A stretch of DNA of 64,000 bases, from the NCBI GenBank assembly GCA_041741095.1, contig JBGSKQ010000106.1, positions 62,001 to 126,000 of the forward strand, given 5' to 3'. A program made the position numbers and the translations under genes. This document shows positions 42,247 through 50,782 of this stretch, in pieces. The DNA is from UBA6168 sp041741095 (GTDB lineage Bacteria > Bacteroidota > Bacteroidia > Chitinophagales > Saprospiraceae). The notes under the pieces are model-generated. The model saw only the letters and a list, made by a program, of their open reading frames with translations. It was not told the origin of the DNA and made no database searches. How positions within the stretch are numbered: the first letter of the stretch is position 1; the number at the start of each line of letters is the position of its first letter.

Positions 42247-43254
42247 TCATTCCTTCACATTTGTATAATCACCCATGCTGAGGTCTGCCACCCGGCCTTT
42301 GTATTCCACATGGCTGCCGACCATCGAATCGGCGAACACGGCGTTCAGCATGGTGGTATTGTTCTGAATAACGCTGTTTTTGACGATAGAGTTGTCAATC
42401 CTGGATTGGTGGCCGACAGAAACATAAGGGCCTATCACCGAATTGACAATTTTGGCACCTGTGCCAATGAAACACGGCTCGATGACCACCGAGTTTTCAA
42501 TGACCGCCGAATCGCTGGTCAGTTGCTCATTGGCCGATTTGATTTCCAACATGCGGCGGTTCGTGTCAATGATGTTTTGCTTGTTGCCGCAGTCCAGCCA
42601 CTCTTCGATGGTTGATGCCCGGAATTTGTAGCCGGCATTTTTCATATTTTCCAAAACGGACGTGATCTGAAATTCGCCCTTGTCCTTAATGTTGCCGTCA
42701 ATGAGCGCCTGGATTTGATCACGCAGGTACTCGCCTTCCCGCACATAATACAGCCCCACGATGGCGAGGTCGGACACAAAGACGGGCGATTTTTCCACAA
42801 AATCCGTGATGATGTGGTCGGCCCCGGTTTTCACCACGCCGAAAGACGCCGGGTTTTCCACTTTTTTTACCCAAATAATGCCTTCTTCATTTTGGTCAAA
42901 ATGAAAATCGGCCTTGAACAAGGTATCGGAAAAGGCGATGAAAACATTGCCGTTCAAACTTTCCTTGGCGCAAAGGATGGCGTGGGCGACGCCGAGCGGC
43001 TGGGTTTGGTAATATATCCTGCCTTCGGCGCCGAAGCGCTCAGCGATGCCGATGAGTTCTTTTTCCACCTCTTTTCCAAAATCGCCCGTGATGAAGGCGA
43101 TTTCTTCCACCCGGCCCTTGTAGCCTTCGGTCAAATCCTCGACGATGCGCTGCACCATCGGCTTGCCGGCAATGGGGATAAGCGGTTTCGGAACGGTCAG
43201 TGTGTGTGGGCGGAGGCGGGTGCCCCGGCCAGCCATTGGGATGATGATTTTCAT
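42247..43254 (-). CDS. Sugar-phosphate nucleotidyltransferase with left-handed beta-helix
   Basis: A 335-aa cytosolic enzyme. The N-terminal nucleotidyltransferase domain has the signature MAGRGTRLRPHTLTVPKPLI..AGKPM (7-33), the sugar-binding TQPLGVAHAI (about 85), FSDTLF and EWLDCGNK (about 212). The C-terminal part (about 235-320) has hexapeptide-type repeats (SAVIENSVVIEPCFIGTGAKIVNSVIGPYVSVG). It makes an NDP-sugar from NTP and a sugar-1-phosphate; glucose, GlcNAc and mannose are all possible. The C-terminal helix resembles GlmU but the acetyltransferase active site is not evident. The glycosyltransferase at 35549 may use such a product. Confidence 0.85.
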   Translation of the reverse strand: MKIIIPMAGRGTRLRPHTLTVPKPLIPIAGKPMVQRIVEDLTEGYKGRVEEIAFITGDFGKEVEKELIGIAERFGAEGRIYYQTQPLGVAHAILCAKESLNGNVFIAFSDTLFKADFHFDQNEEGIIWVKKVENPASFGVVKTGADHIITDFVEKSPVFVSDLAIVGLYYVREGEYLRDQIQALIDGNIKDKGEFQITSVLENMKNAGYKFRASTIEEWLDCGNKQNIIDTNRRMLEIKSANEQLTSDSAVIENSVVIEPCFIGTGAKIVNSVIGPYVSVGHQSRIDNSIVKNSVIQNNTTMLNAVFADSMVGSHVEYKGRVADLSMGDYTNVKE

Positions 43255-43355
43255 TTCGTTAGGTAAATTTTTTTAGCGTAACCATTTCAGGGTGTTTACT
43301 GTCAAAATCCGTTCCTCCATTGGTTCATGTCATTGTTTCATTGCTTCATTGTTGC

Positions 43356-43787
43356 CTAAACCCCCGTACTTCCAAAACCTCCCCCACCCCGTTCTGTTTC
43401 AGACAAGGCATCCACGACTGCCCATTCAATTTGGCGATATTCCGCAATCACCATTTGTGCGATGCGTTCGCCTGGTTCAATGGTTTGGGTTTCTTTGGAG
43501 AGGTTTACCATGATGACCTTTATCTCGCCCCGGTAGTCGCTGTCAATGGTGCCGGGGGAATTCACAAGGGTAAGGCCTTTTTTGATGGCCAGCCCGCTGC
43601 GGGGGCGGATCTGCGCCTCGTAACCGATGGGCAGTTCGATGAAAAGCCCGGTCGGTACCAGTGTCCTTTCCAAGGAAGCCAAGGTGATGGGTGCGTCAAG
43701 GTTGGCCCGCAGATCCATACCTGCGCTGCCTGCCGTTTCGTATTGTGGAAGTGGGTGCGGGGATTGGTTGATAATTTTGACCTGCAT
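43356..43787 (-). CDS. dut: dUTP diphosphatase
   Basis: A 143-aa homotrimeric dUTPase hydrolysing dUTP to dUMP. All five motifs are visible: AGSAGMDLRA (19-28), PRSGLA (62-67), GTIDSDYRGEIKVIMVN (79-95, with the catalytic Asp in IDSDY), PGERIAQMVI (105-114) and the Phe-containing C-terminal P-loop-like ERGGGGFGSTG (132-142). The ATG at 43787 is preferred; the frame extends 45 codons upstream but that stretch precedes motif 1 with no homology. A TAnnTTTG box lies 34 bases upstream. Confidence 0.93.
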   Translation of the reverse strand: MQVKIINQSPHPLPQYETAGSAGMDLRANLDAPITLASLERTLVPTGLFIELPIGYEAQIRPRSGLAIKKGLTLVNSPGTIDSDYRGEIKVIMVNLSKETQTIEPGERIAQMVIAEYRQIEWAVVDALSETERGGGGFGSTGV

Positions 43788-44155
43788 GGGCGGGTTTTCG
43801 TGATGTTTGATTTTTAGGGGGCAAAGATAAGCTGGTTTGGGAGTTCTGAAGGCAAGGGCTTCGCAGCAATGAATTTCATAGGTTGATTTTGCGTAAATTT
43901 CCAATTTGGATTGCAAATGCAACTTATGGGGTTGGTGATAAAATTGGCAACAAGCAGACTGGTCAAAATTTACGTACGGCCACTCTGAAACAGAAGCTGT
44001 CTTATTAAAATATTTGGAAAGAACCGCTCATCTGAGCGGTATACTGAAAGCATTACCTTTGGTGACAAGAACTGGCAAACCTACATGGGAGAATTTTAGC
44101 CACCATTGAACAAGCGACCGGGTGATTGTAACAGTCCAGCCACCCGGCCATGCTG
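43788..44155. other. Intergenic region upstream of dut
   Basis: About 370 bases. Apart from the dut -7 box I find no gene. Short open stretches around 43915-44100 have no recognisable product and could be gene remnants. A small inverted repeat (ACCGCTCATCTGAGCGGT, about 44024-44041) is a possible hairpin near the middle. Confidence 0.35.
43822..43829 (-). promoter_or_regulatory. -7 box of dut
   Basis: TATCTTTG on the minus strand matches TAnnTTTG exactly, 34 bases before the dut ATG. A weak CTTG lies about 23 bases further upstream. Confidence 0.5.
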
Positions 44156-47100
44156 TTATTGTTTTACAAAACCGCCTACCGCCAGCCGCTCGCCGTTCCT
44201 CACCAGTAAATGGTAATTTCCGGCAACCAGCCCGGCAAAATCAAAAACAGAATTCCATTCCTTTGCATCCTTCATAGCTGTTCGCTCAAAAACCACCTGC
44301 CCCTGCGCATTCACGACCTGTAAGTGTAGCTCGCCATGCCAGTCGTTTTCCAACGAAATTTTCGCCTCGGCAGCAACTGGATTTGGCGAAACAGACAGCT
44401 TCGATTGCCTGTCCAGCTTCGTTTTGATATCCGAGAAAAACGGGCTTTCGTAGGCGCCAATGTCCATTTTGGCTCCCTGCACGCGGGCGTTGCCTGCCAA
44501 ATCAAGCGCTCCTAATCCAGTAACAGGCACGGCCGCATCAATGGCAGGGCTGCTGCTGGAAAGCTGGTAAGGATAGTTGCCGGAGCCGAGGAATAGCGGA
44601 TCGGTGCTGGATAAGTCGCTGGCTCCGAGGAAGGCATCGGCGGAAGTATCTCCCGAAAGGACGCCGCCATAGGAATTGGCTGTTGCGTTGTTGCCGACAG
44701 TTTCCACATTGAAAGAGCCGGGGTTGTGAAGAATGGTATTGCGCAACTGGGCCACTGCGCCCCCTCCCAGGTGCAGGCCAGTGTTGTCATTGCCTGCTAC
44801 AGTGCTTTCAAAAAGAAAAACTTCCGCAGTGGCATCCACGGAAATACCACCGGCGGTTGATACGCCTGCATTTTCCGCAACGAGGCATGTTTCGATGAAA
44901 ATGCTGTCTTTGACGGGGCTGTTCCAAGGACGTTCGTTCCGAATGTGAAGGCCACCTGCTAAACCGCCATCGTTGTTTTCCAGGATAGAGGAAGTAAGGT
45001 TCAACTTTGCTGCCGCCGCTCCATAGTTGATGAAAGTGATGCCACCGACGTCCAGTGCTGTGTTCTGACTGAACAGGCTGTTGGACACAGAATAGGAAGC
45101 ATCACCAGTTTCATCGTAAATCGTCAATCCACCCCCCAAATCGTCGGAGGTGTTCCTTATAAACTGGCAACTGTCAATGTTCATGCTAATATTTTCCGAG
45201 CCGGGTATGTTCAGAAAACAAATACCCCCTCCGCCGGTAATGATATTTGGGTTCGTGTCAGGAGCTTGGTTTTCTTCAAATATACAAGCTTCAATGGTCA
45301 CATTCAGGTCGGTTGCGCCAAGCGCAGGTTGTCCGAGAAAAGTTGCCTGTACCAACAGCCCTCCTCCCTCATCTGCTATATTGCCTTTAAAAGCACAGCG
45401 TAAAATCTCAATATTATCATTTTCACTGGAAGCGATGGCAGCCATCCCTCCGCCTATAGATAAGCCATTGACCCTATTCCCTTGAAAAGTGCAGTCCGTA
45501 ACCAGGAGATGGTTATTCGGCGAAACACATACCCCCAGGATACCTGCTCCCAGTTGCCCCGAAACATTGCCGGTAAATTGGCAGTCTTTTACCCAAACGA
45601 AGCCGCTGTCAGTTTGGATGTTAGCCAACAGGCCTGCTCCTTCGCCAAAGTTTTTATTGTTGAGGAATTGGCAACCCGAAATTTCAGCGTTGGCAGCCGC
45701 AAGGGCCAGGCTTCCGGTGAAGTTGTTTTGAAAAACGCAATCTTTCACCTGCTGCACACCGGATGAAACATAGACTACCAATACGCCGCCAAAAAAAATC
45801 GACTCTTTCACTTTATTGGCTTCGAAAATGCAATCCTGCACGGAGACGGCGGCTGGCGTTTCATTGAAATATGCCCCGGCCCCTCCTTCCACCGCATAGT
45901 TTTGCCGGAATGTGCAGTTGCGCAAAGTGGGTGACCCAACCGACCATAAGCCCCCGCCCTGCTTGGCTTCCGGTGCGCTGGAGGAATTGTCGTCGGCATG
46001 GCCACCCTGCACGGTAAAGCCGTCCAGTACCATGTCATTGGTGACTGCGGCAGTGATTTGGAGGATGTTGTTCACATTGTCGGAGCGGTTGACAGTGAAA
46101 CTGTTCACCACGTCGTTGCCATTCACGTCGCCGGAGAGGATGGTGGGATGTGCAGCCCAGTCCCGCTGCAACAGGTTGGTTTCCGTGCCTGCGAAGCCGC
46201 CATATAGCTGGATGTCCTTTTCGATGAGGAAGGTTGAACTGGCGGAAGTGCCGGGCAGGTAAGTGCCTTCGGCCACCCAGATGTGATCATCGGGCTGGGC
46301 GGCGGCGAGGGCGCTTTGCAGGTCGGTGAAGGCATCTTGCCAGGAGGTGCCGTTGTTTGCGCCGGTGGCGTCTTTGTCCACGTAGTGGACGCCGAAGGCA
46401 TTCATTCTGAATACATAAAAATTAGACACACCGAAATTGCAGAAATTAGCGCCTTCATCAAGGTTATAATAGCCTGCCAGCAAGTAATCATTTTCAGCCG
46501 TGACTGCCAAAGAATGTACATTCATTCCAAGATTATCCTGATAAGCCTCGTTCCATTTTAAATTTCCATCTTTATCCAGTTCTACCAGTGACAACCCGTA
46601 GCCGATTCTGCCTGCCAATACATAACCTGCTACGTCTTCATGCAACGAATAAACAGCGCCCAAAAAGTTTTCATCCTGTAGGGTTGTCTGCCATATTGTA
46701 TTGCCTTGCTGGTCCAGTTTTACAATGTATGGATGAGGGATGGGAAAAAAGTCAACCTCAAACTCCGTTTCCCCGGCAGCGATAATATCACCGTCCGTAG
46801 TTTGCAGGATGGTATGCGCCCAATGAGTATGATTTAAGTTCAATGTATCGGCAAAAGTTTTTTCCCAAAGCAGGGTGCCTGCCCCATCCAGTTTGAGTAC
46901 CCAAAATGTCCCTTCTGTATATTGAAAATAAGAGGCGTTCGGTGGGATTGTTTTCTTTACATCCCGAACGCCAACCGCCACATAGCCACCGTCCAAAACA
47001 GGCTGAATGGCATCGAATGAATTTTGCTTCTGACCGGTGAAGGTTTGCTCCCAAAGCAGATTGCCGCACCCGTCAATTTTGAACACCCATCCGTCTCCTG

Positions 47101-47665
47101 TCCAGTTTCCATTGTTTCCAGATTCGTTGCGGATACCCGCCACGATATAGTTACCATCGGCCGTGAGGGCTATGGAATGGGCAGCATCCTGCTCAGTTCC
47201 CCCATAGGTGAGTTCCCAGAGTACTTCTCCGCTGCCATCCATTTCGAATACCCAGGCATCACCGCCATTGACCGATTTTTTTCCGGCCAGGATGTAGTTG
47301 CCGCCTGTGGTTAGCTTCATGGAAAATACCTCCTCATCGCCAGCCGTGCCGATGCATTTCGCCCAAACGATGCCGCCGTTGGGGTCCAGCCTGACCACCC
47401 AGGCATCCCGTCCACCGTGGTTGCCAACCACCTCGCCGCAATTGGATTCGGAGAATCCCGCCACCAGGAAATCACCATCAGGTGTTTCAAGGGAGGTCTG
47501 GGCTATTTCATCATATTTAGCGCCGTAGGGTTGGCTCCAAACAATCTCGGGAGCTTGTCCTTTGATGGCCCAGGGGTGCAACAAAAAGAGGAAAAGAAGA
47601 ATGAACAGGGTTTTACCTGGCACTGAGGCCATTTGGAAGGATTGGGTAGCGTTGATTTGTTTCAT
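44156..47665 (-). CDS. Secreted beta-helix protein with T9SS sorting domain
   Basis: A 1169-aa extracellular protein. The ATG at 47665 is chosen over one 16 codons upstream because it leads into the signal segment (TLFILLFLFLLHPWAIKG). The first about 400 residues are six or seven repeats of the type TADGNYIVAG...WVFKIDGCGNLLWEQTFGG (propeller-like). A spacer VDKDATGANNGTSWQDAFTDLQSALAAA opens a right-handed parallel beta-helix region (about 420-1060) with repeated CxFxxNxA... turns. The C-terminus is a type A sorting domain (SVSPNPVAAEAKI ... VVNAQGQVVFE ... GNYHLLVRNGERL). Function is probably surface or matrix-related. It is followed on the same strand by no close gene; the fibre gene lies 63 bases upstream. 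Confidence 0.85.
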   Translation of the reverse strand: MKQINATQSFQMASVPGKTLFILLFLFLLHPWAIKGQAPEIVWSQPYGAKYDEIAQTSLETPDGDFLVAGFSESNCGEVVGNHGGRDAWVVRLDPNGGIVWAKCIGTAGDEEVFSMKLTTGGNYILAGKKSVNGGDAWVFEMDGSGEVLWELTYGGTEQDAAHSIALTADGNYIVAGIRNESGNNGNWTGDGWVFKIDGCGNLLWEQTFTGQKQNSFDAIQPVLDGGYVAVGVRDVKKTIPPNASYFQYTEGTFWVLKLDGAGTLLWEKTFADTLNLNHTHWAHTILQTTDGDIIAAGETEFEVDFFPIPHPYIVKLDQQGNTIWQTTLQDENFLGAVYSLHEDVAGYVLAGRIGYGLSLVELDKDGNLKWNEAYQDNLGMNVHSLAVTAENDYLLAGYYNLDEGANFCNFGVSNFYVFRMNAFGVHYVDKDATGANNGTSWQDAFTDLQSALAAAQPDDHIWVAEGTYLPGTSASSTFLIEKDIQLYGGFAGTETNLLQRDWAAHPTILSGDVNGNDVVNSFTVNRSDNVNNILQITAAVTNDMVLDGFTVQGGHADDNSSSAPEAKQGGGLWSVGSPTLRNCTFRQNYAVEGGAGAYFNETPAAVSVQDCIFEANKVKESIFFGGVLVVYVSSGVQQVKDCVFQNNFTGSLALAAANAEISGCQFLNNKNFGEGAGLLANIQTDSGFVWVKDCQFTGNVSGQLGAGILGVCVSPNNHLLVTDCTFQGNRVNGLSIGGGMAAIASSENDNIEILRCAFKGNIADEGGGLLVQATFLGQPALGATDLNVTIEACIFEENQAPDTNPNIITGGGGICFLNIPGSENISMNIDSCQFIRNTSDDLGGGLTIYDETGDASYSVSNSLFSQNTALDVGGITFINYGAAAAKLNLTSSILENNDGGLAGGLHIRNERPWNSPVKDSIFIETCLVAENAGVSTAGGISVDATAEVFLFESTVAGNDNTGLHLGGGAVAQLRNTILHNPGSFNVETVGNNATANSYGGVLSGDTSADAFLGASDLSSTDPLFLGSGNYPYQLSSSSPAIDAAVPVTGLGALDLAGNARVQGAKMDIGAYESPFFSDIKTKLDRQSKLSVSPNPVAAEAKISLENDWHGELHLQVVNAQGQVVFERTAMKDAKEWNSVFDFAGLVAGNYHLLVRNGERLAVGGFVKQ

Positions 47666-47728
47666 TTGAAGTGATTTTGATGTATGAAAGTGAAAGGTTG
47701 AAATGCCAATCATGGGAAAAACCGCTGG

Positions 47729-50458
47729 CTACCTGTTTGCTGTTTCGCCGGATAGTTTTGCTTCGATGACTTGCAAGCGATCGACGGTTTCCTGCTGCGC
47801 CTGGCGCAAGGCTGCCAATTCATTTTTCAGCCGCTCGTTTTCCGCTTTTATTGCTTCGTTTTCCATCGCCAGCGCCCGCAATGCCTCCACGTACATCGCA
47901 TCGTAAGTGCCGTATGCAGTTTGCAGGTAGCCCTGCGCATCTTCACTGACCAATTCCGGAAAAACAGACTGGATGTTCTGCGCCGTGAAACCGTACTGCA
48001 CACCTTCGGGACGGGACGTGCCTGTTTTGTCGTCGTCCCATTCGTAGGCGACGCCTTGCAGGGCGAGCAGCTTTTGCAAGGTGGCTCGGCTGTCTAACGG
48101 TTGGATGTTCCTTTTCAGGCGGGCGTCGGAGTTGCCGAGCCAGTCGCCGGGGGAGGATTTGCTTGCGTTACCTTCGACTTCCAAGCTGTTGGAGGTGGCG
48201 ACCCGGTTGATGCCGACCCGGCGGTTGCCGGCAGCGAAGTTGCCCCAGATAAGGGGGGTAGCGGTGCTGGAATTGTCAATGTAGAGCAGATTGCTGCCGG
48301 TTTCGTTATGGCCAGCATTATTCCCTAAAAAAACATTGCCTGAACCGGTTGCGTTGCGCCCAGCTTGATATCCTAAAGCGGTGTTATTGGAGCCGGTGGT
48401 GTTTGAATGAAGTGCAAGCCGTCCGTAGGCGGTGTTGTAGGAGCCGGTGGTGTTTGAATTAAGCGCAGATACTCCGTTGGCGGTGTTGTTGGTGCCGATG
48501 GTGTTTGAATAAAGCGCCAAAGCTCCGTTGGCGGTGTTGTAGAAGCCGATGGTATTTGAAAGTAGCGCAGATACTCCGTAGGCGGTGTTGTCGTAGCCGG
48601 TGGTGTTAGAAGAAAGCGCAGATGCTCCATTTGCAGTGTTTCTAAAACCTCCTGTGTTGGCATTCAAGGCTTCCATGCCGATGGCAGTATTGTCGTAACC
48701 GCTGGTGTTAGCTGTCAGCGCACGGTAACCTAAGCCTGTGTTCCAACTGCCTCCGGCATTGGCTTTAAGTGCTTCAAAGCCCAGCGCCGTGTTGTTAACA
48801 CCGGTGGTCAGGGCATTGCCTGCCTGCGAGCCAACCAGCGTATTTCCACTTACTGCTGTCAAATCAAGCCGGGCGTGACCGCTGGCGTTGTTCATCAGCT
48901 TCATTTTTTCATTGCCGGAGAGGTCGAAACGGATGATGTTTTCGTTGGGGCTTTCTTCCACCTGGATTTTGGTGTTATTGTCGGCGTCAGCTATGCCCTT
49001 TGCGATGATGCTACCGTTGACATGCAACTCAGCGGCTGGGCTGGAAGTGCCGATGCCCACCTTACCATTGTTGTCAATTATTATGCGCTCTGTTCCAGAG
49101 ATATCGAAGCGAATTTTGTTCTCGTCGGCGCTTTCTTCCACCTGGATTTTGGTATTTCCATCAGCATCTGCTATGATATCCAGCGTAATATCAATCGGAA
49201 TTACCTGTCCATTCAAACCTATACCGATTGGCTGCAGGTCTGCGAGTTGAATTACTTTCAGGTCATCTGAACCCTGATCAACCACATAGGTATAGATGCC
49301 CTGCACCGCAACGGATGAAGGGGTTTCACCAATAACTATGCTGCCGCTCAGTGCCGGGCTGGCAGGGTTGCTCACGTTGATGATTTTAAGGTCATTTGAA
49401 CCCTGGTCAACCACGTATGCATAGTTGCCCTGCACCGCAACGGATGAAGCGCTTTCACCAATTATCATGCTGCCGCTCAGTGCCGGGCTGGTTGGGTTGC
49501 TCACGCTGATGATTTTAAGGTCATTTGAACCCTGGTCAACCACGTATACATAGTTGCCTTGCACCGCAACGGATGAAGGGCTTTCACCAATTATCATGCT
49601 GCCGCTCAGCGCCGGGCTGGCAGGGTTGCTCACGTTGATGATTTTAAGGTCATTTGAACCCTGGTCAACCACATAGGCATAGTTTCCCTGCACGGCAACG
49701 GATGAAGCGCTTTCACCAATTATCATGCTGCCGCTCAGTGCCGGGCTGACAGGGTAGCTTACGTTGATGATTTTCAGGTCATTTGAACCCTGGTCAACCA
49801 CGTATGCATAGTTTCCCTGAACGGCAACGGAATTAGGAAAACTCCCAATAGCTAAGCCGCCGCTGAGCATCGGCGCAGGTGTTGGAAATTGCGAAGGCTC
49901 CACCAAAGGCTGCCAGGTAGCATTGCCGGAAACATCGCTGCGCAGAAAATATCCATTCGCCGCCGCCGTCGGCAGCACGAAGCTATCAGTTTTTATGCTG
50001 CCAGCCACCGTCAGCTTTTCTGTGGGTGTGGAAGTGCCAATGCCTACCTTTCCTGTGCTGTCAATCACCATGCGTTCTGCTCCTCTTGTGTCAAAGCGGA
50101 TGATATCCTCATCGGCGCTTTCCTCTACCTGCACTTTTGTATCAGCATCCAAATCTGAAATGAGCGAAAGCGTGCCGTCGCTGGACAGGCTCGTCCATAC
50201 CGTGCCGTTGTAAAACCAAAACCCACCCGTGTTCGTATCGAACACGAGCAAACCCGTGGCGGGCGATGCAATGGCAGTGCGCTGGGCAGTCGTCATGCGG
50301 GGCACGAGCATGCCCTTGTCGGTGCTGCTCACGTCGAGCTGGGCGCTGGCATCCGGCGCAGTGCCGGTGCTGTTCACGCTGACGGATTGCTGGATGTTGG
50401 ATTGGGCGTTCAGCCAAAAAGGAAAAAGTGCAAGAAGGAGGAAAAATGTGTTTTTCAT
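47729..50458 (-). CDS. Tail-fibre-like protein with LVIVD repeats, NTA-G repeats and S74 chaperone domain
   Basis: A 909-aa product with signal peptide (about 1-18, ALFPFWLNAQ). N-terminal segments contain repeated VGIGTSTPTEKLTV and TKVQVEESADEDIIRF motifs. Five 43-residue LVIVD-type repeats (SVAVQGNYAYVVDQGSNDL, about 198-405) come next. Then eight 17-residue plus two 16-residue NTAxGxxALxxNTxG repeats (about 556-723) probably form a trimeric needle. The end is a Peptidase_S74 intramolecular chaperone (SDARLKRNIQPL at about 783; YGFTAQNIQSVFPELV) and a coiled coil. S74 proteins self-cleave after trimer folding. There are no phage genes nearby, so a cell-surface trimeric fibre is preferred over a prophage tail. 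Confidence 0.85.
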   Translation of the reverse strand: MKNTFFLLLALFPFWLNAQSNIQQSVSVNSTGTAPDASAQLDVSSTDKGMLVPRMTTAQRTAIASPATGLLVFDTNTGGFWFYNGTVWTSLSSDGTLSLISDLDADTKVQVEESADEDIIRFDTRGAERMVIDSTGKVGIGTSTPTEKLTVAGSIKTDSFVLPTAAANGYFLRSDVSGNATWQPLVEPSQFPTPAPMLSGGLAIGSFPNSVAVQGNYAYVVDQGSNDLKIINVSYPVSPALSGSMIIGESASSVAVQGNYAYVVDQGSNDLKIINVSNPASPALSGSMIIGESPSSVAVQGNYVYVVDQGSNDLKIISVSNPTSPALSGSMIIGESASSVAVQGNYAYVVDQGSNDLKIINVSNPASPALSGSIVIGETPSSVAVQGIYTYVVDQGSDDLKVIQLADLQPIGIGLNGQVIPIDITLDIIADADGNTKIQVEESADENKIRFDISGTERIIIDNNGKVGIGTSSPAAELHVNGSIIAKGIADADNNTKIQVEESPNENIIRFDLSGNEKMKLMNNASGHARLDLTAVSGNTLVGSQAGNALTTGVNNTALGFEALKANAGGSWNTGLGYRALTANTSGYDNTAIGMEALNANTGGFRNTANGASALSSNTTGYDNTAYGVSALLSNTIGFYNTANGALALYSNTIGTNNTANGVSALNSNTTGSYNTAYGRLALHSNTTGSNNTALGYQAGRNATGSGNVFLGNNAGHNETGSNLLYIDNSSTATPLIWGNFAAGNRRVGINRVATSNSLEVEGNASKSSPGDWLGNSDARLKRNIQPLDSRATLQKLLALQGVAYEWDDDKTGTSRPEGVQYGFTAQNIQSVFPELVSEDAQGYLQTAYGTYDAMYVEALRALAMENEAIKAENERLKNELAALRQAQQETVDRLQVIEAKLSGETANR
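48290..48793 (-). repeat. Tandem 51-bp repeats coding NTA-G needle
   Basis: Eight 51-base units followed by two of 48 bases; GGCGGTGTTGT-type landmarks recur 51 bases apart (48423, 48474). Central copies are almost identical in nucleotide sequence, so copy number may vary between strains. Confidence 0.85.
49237..49866 (-). repeat. Five tandem 129-bp LVIVD repeats
   Basis: GTCATTTGAA recurs at 49391 and 49520, giving a 129-base (43-codon) period. The three inner copies differ by only a few bases, mainly at the SASS/SPSS codons, pointing to recent homogenisation. Confidence 0.85.
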
Positions 50459-50782
50459 CAGTTAGATTTTAAAAATGAAAAGGATGGGTCAGCGATGTTA
50501 TGGCCTGATGCCACCACACCGCCGGATATTTTTACCGGCTCACCGCCAGCCGCTTGACAACTGCCTGGTTGCCGATGACCATTTTCACCCGTCAATAAAA
50601 TTTTCATCATGGCTACTTTATGGTGAACACACACAAGCAGGCTGACAACCACTTGTGCCGAATGGACGGGGCGAATATGAGCGGCAAGGCAAGCACCTGG
50701 CTTGGACAAATCTTCCAAAACATAGGACAAATCCTCCAGGCTCTCCAAAAAGCTGATTTTCAAATAGTTGGAAAGAAAAAAA
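50459..50782. other. Intergenic region between hybrid sensor and fibre gene
   Basis: 324 bases upstream of the fibre gene. No TAnnTTTG box is found on the minus strand. The only recognisable content is the remnant at 50532-50591. Confidence 0.4.
50532..50591 (-). pseudogene. Possible remnant of a T9SS sorting domain end
   Basis: Read on the minus strand between two stop codons, this gives R-VKMVIGNQAVVKRLAVSR-stop. It resembles the last strand of type A sorting domains (xxYxVKVxxGNQxxxKKLxVxR). It would be the 3' stub of a deleted secreted-protein gene sitting between the sensor and the fibre gene. It is short, so chance similarity is possible. Confidence 0.3.

Noticed and set aside
48290..49866. 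CRISPR-like regular repeats
   Set aside because: The 51- and 129-base periods are multiples of three, have no unique spacers and encode protein repeats.
47729..50458. Prophage tail-fibre region
   Set aside because: Only the S74 domain is phage-like; no capsid, terminase, tail or integrase genes lie in the window, and a signal peptide is present.
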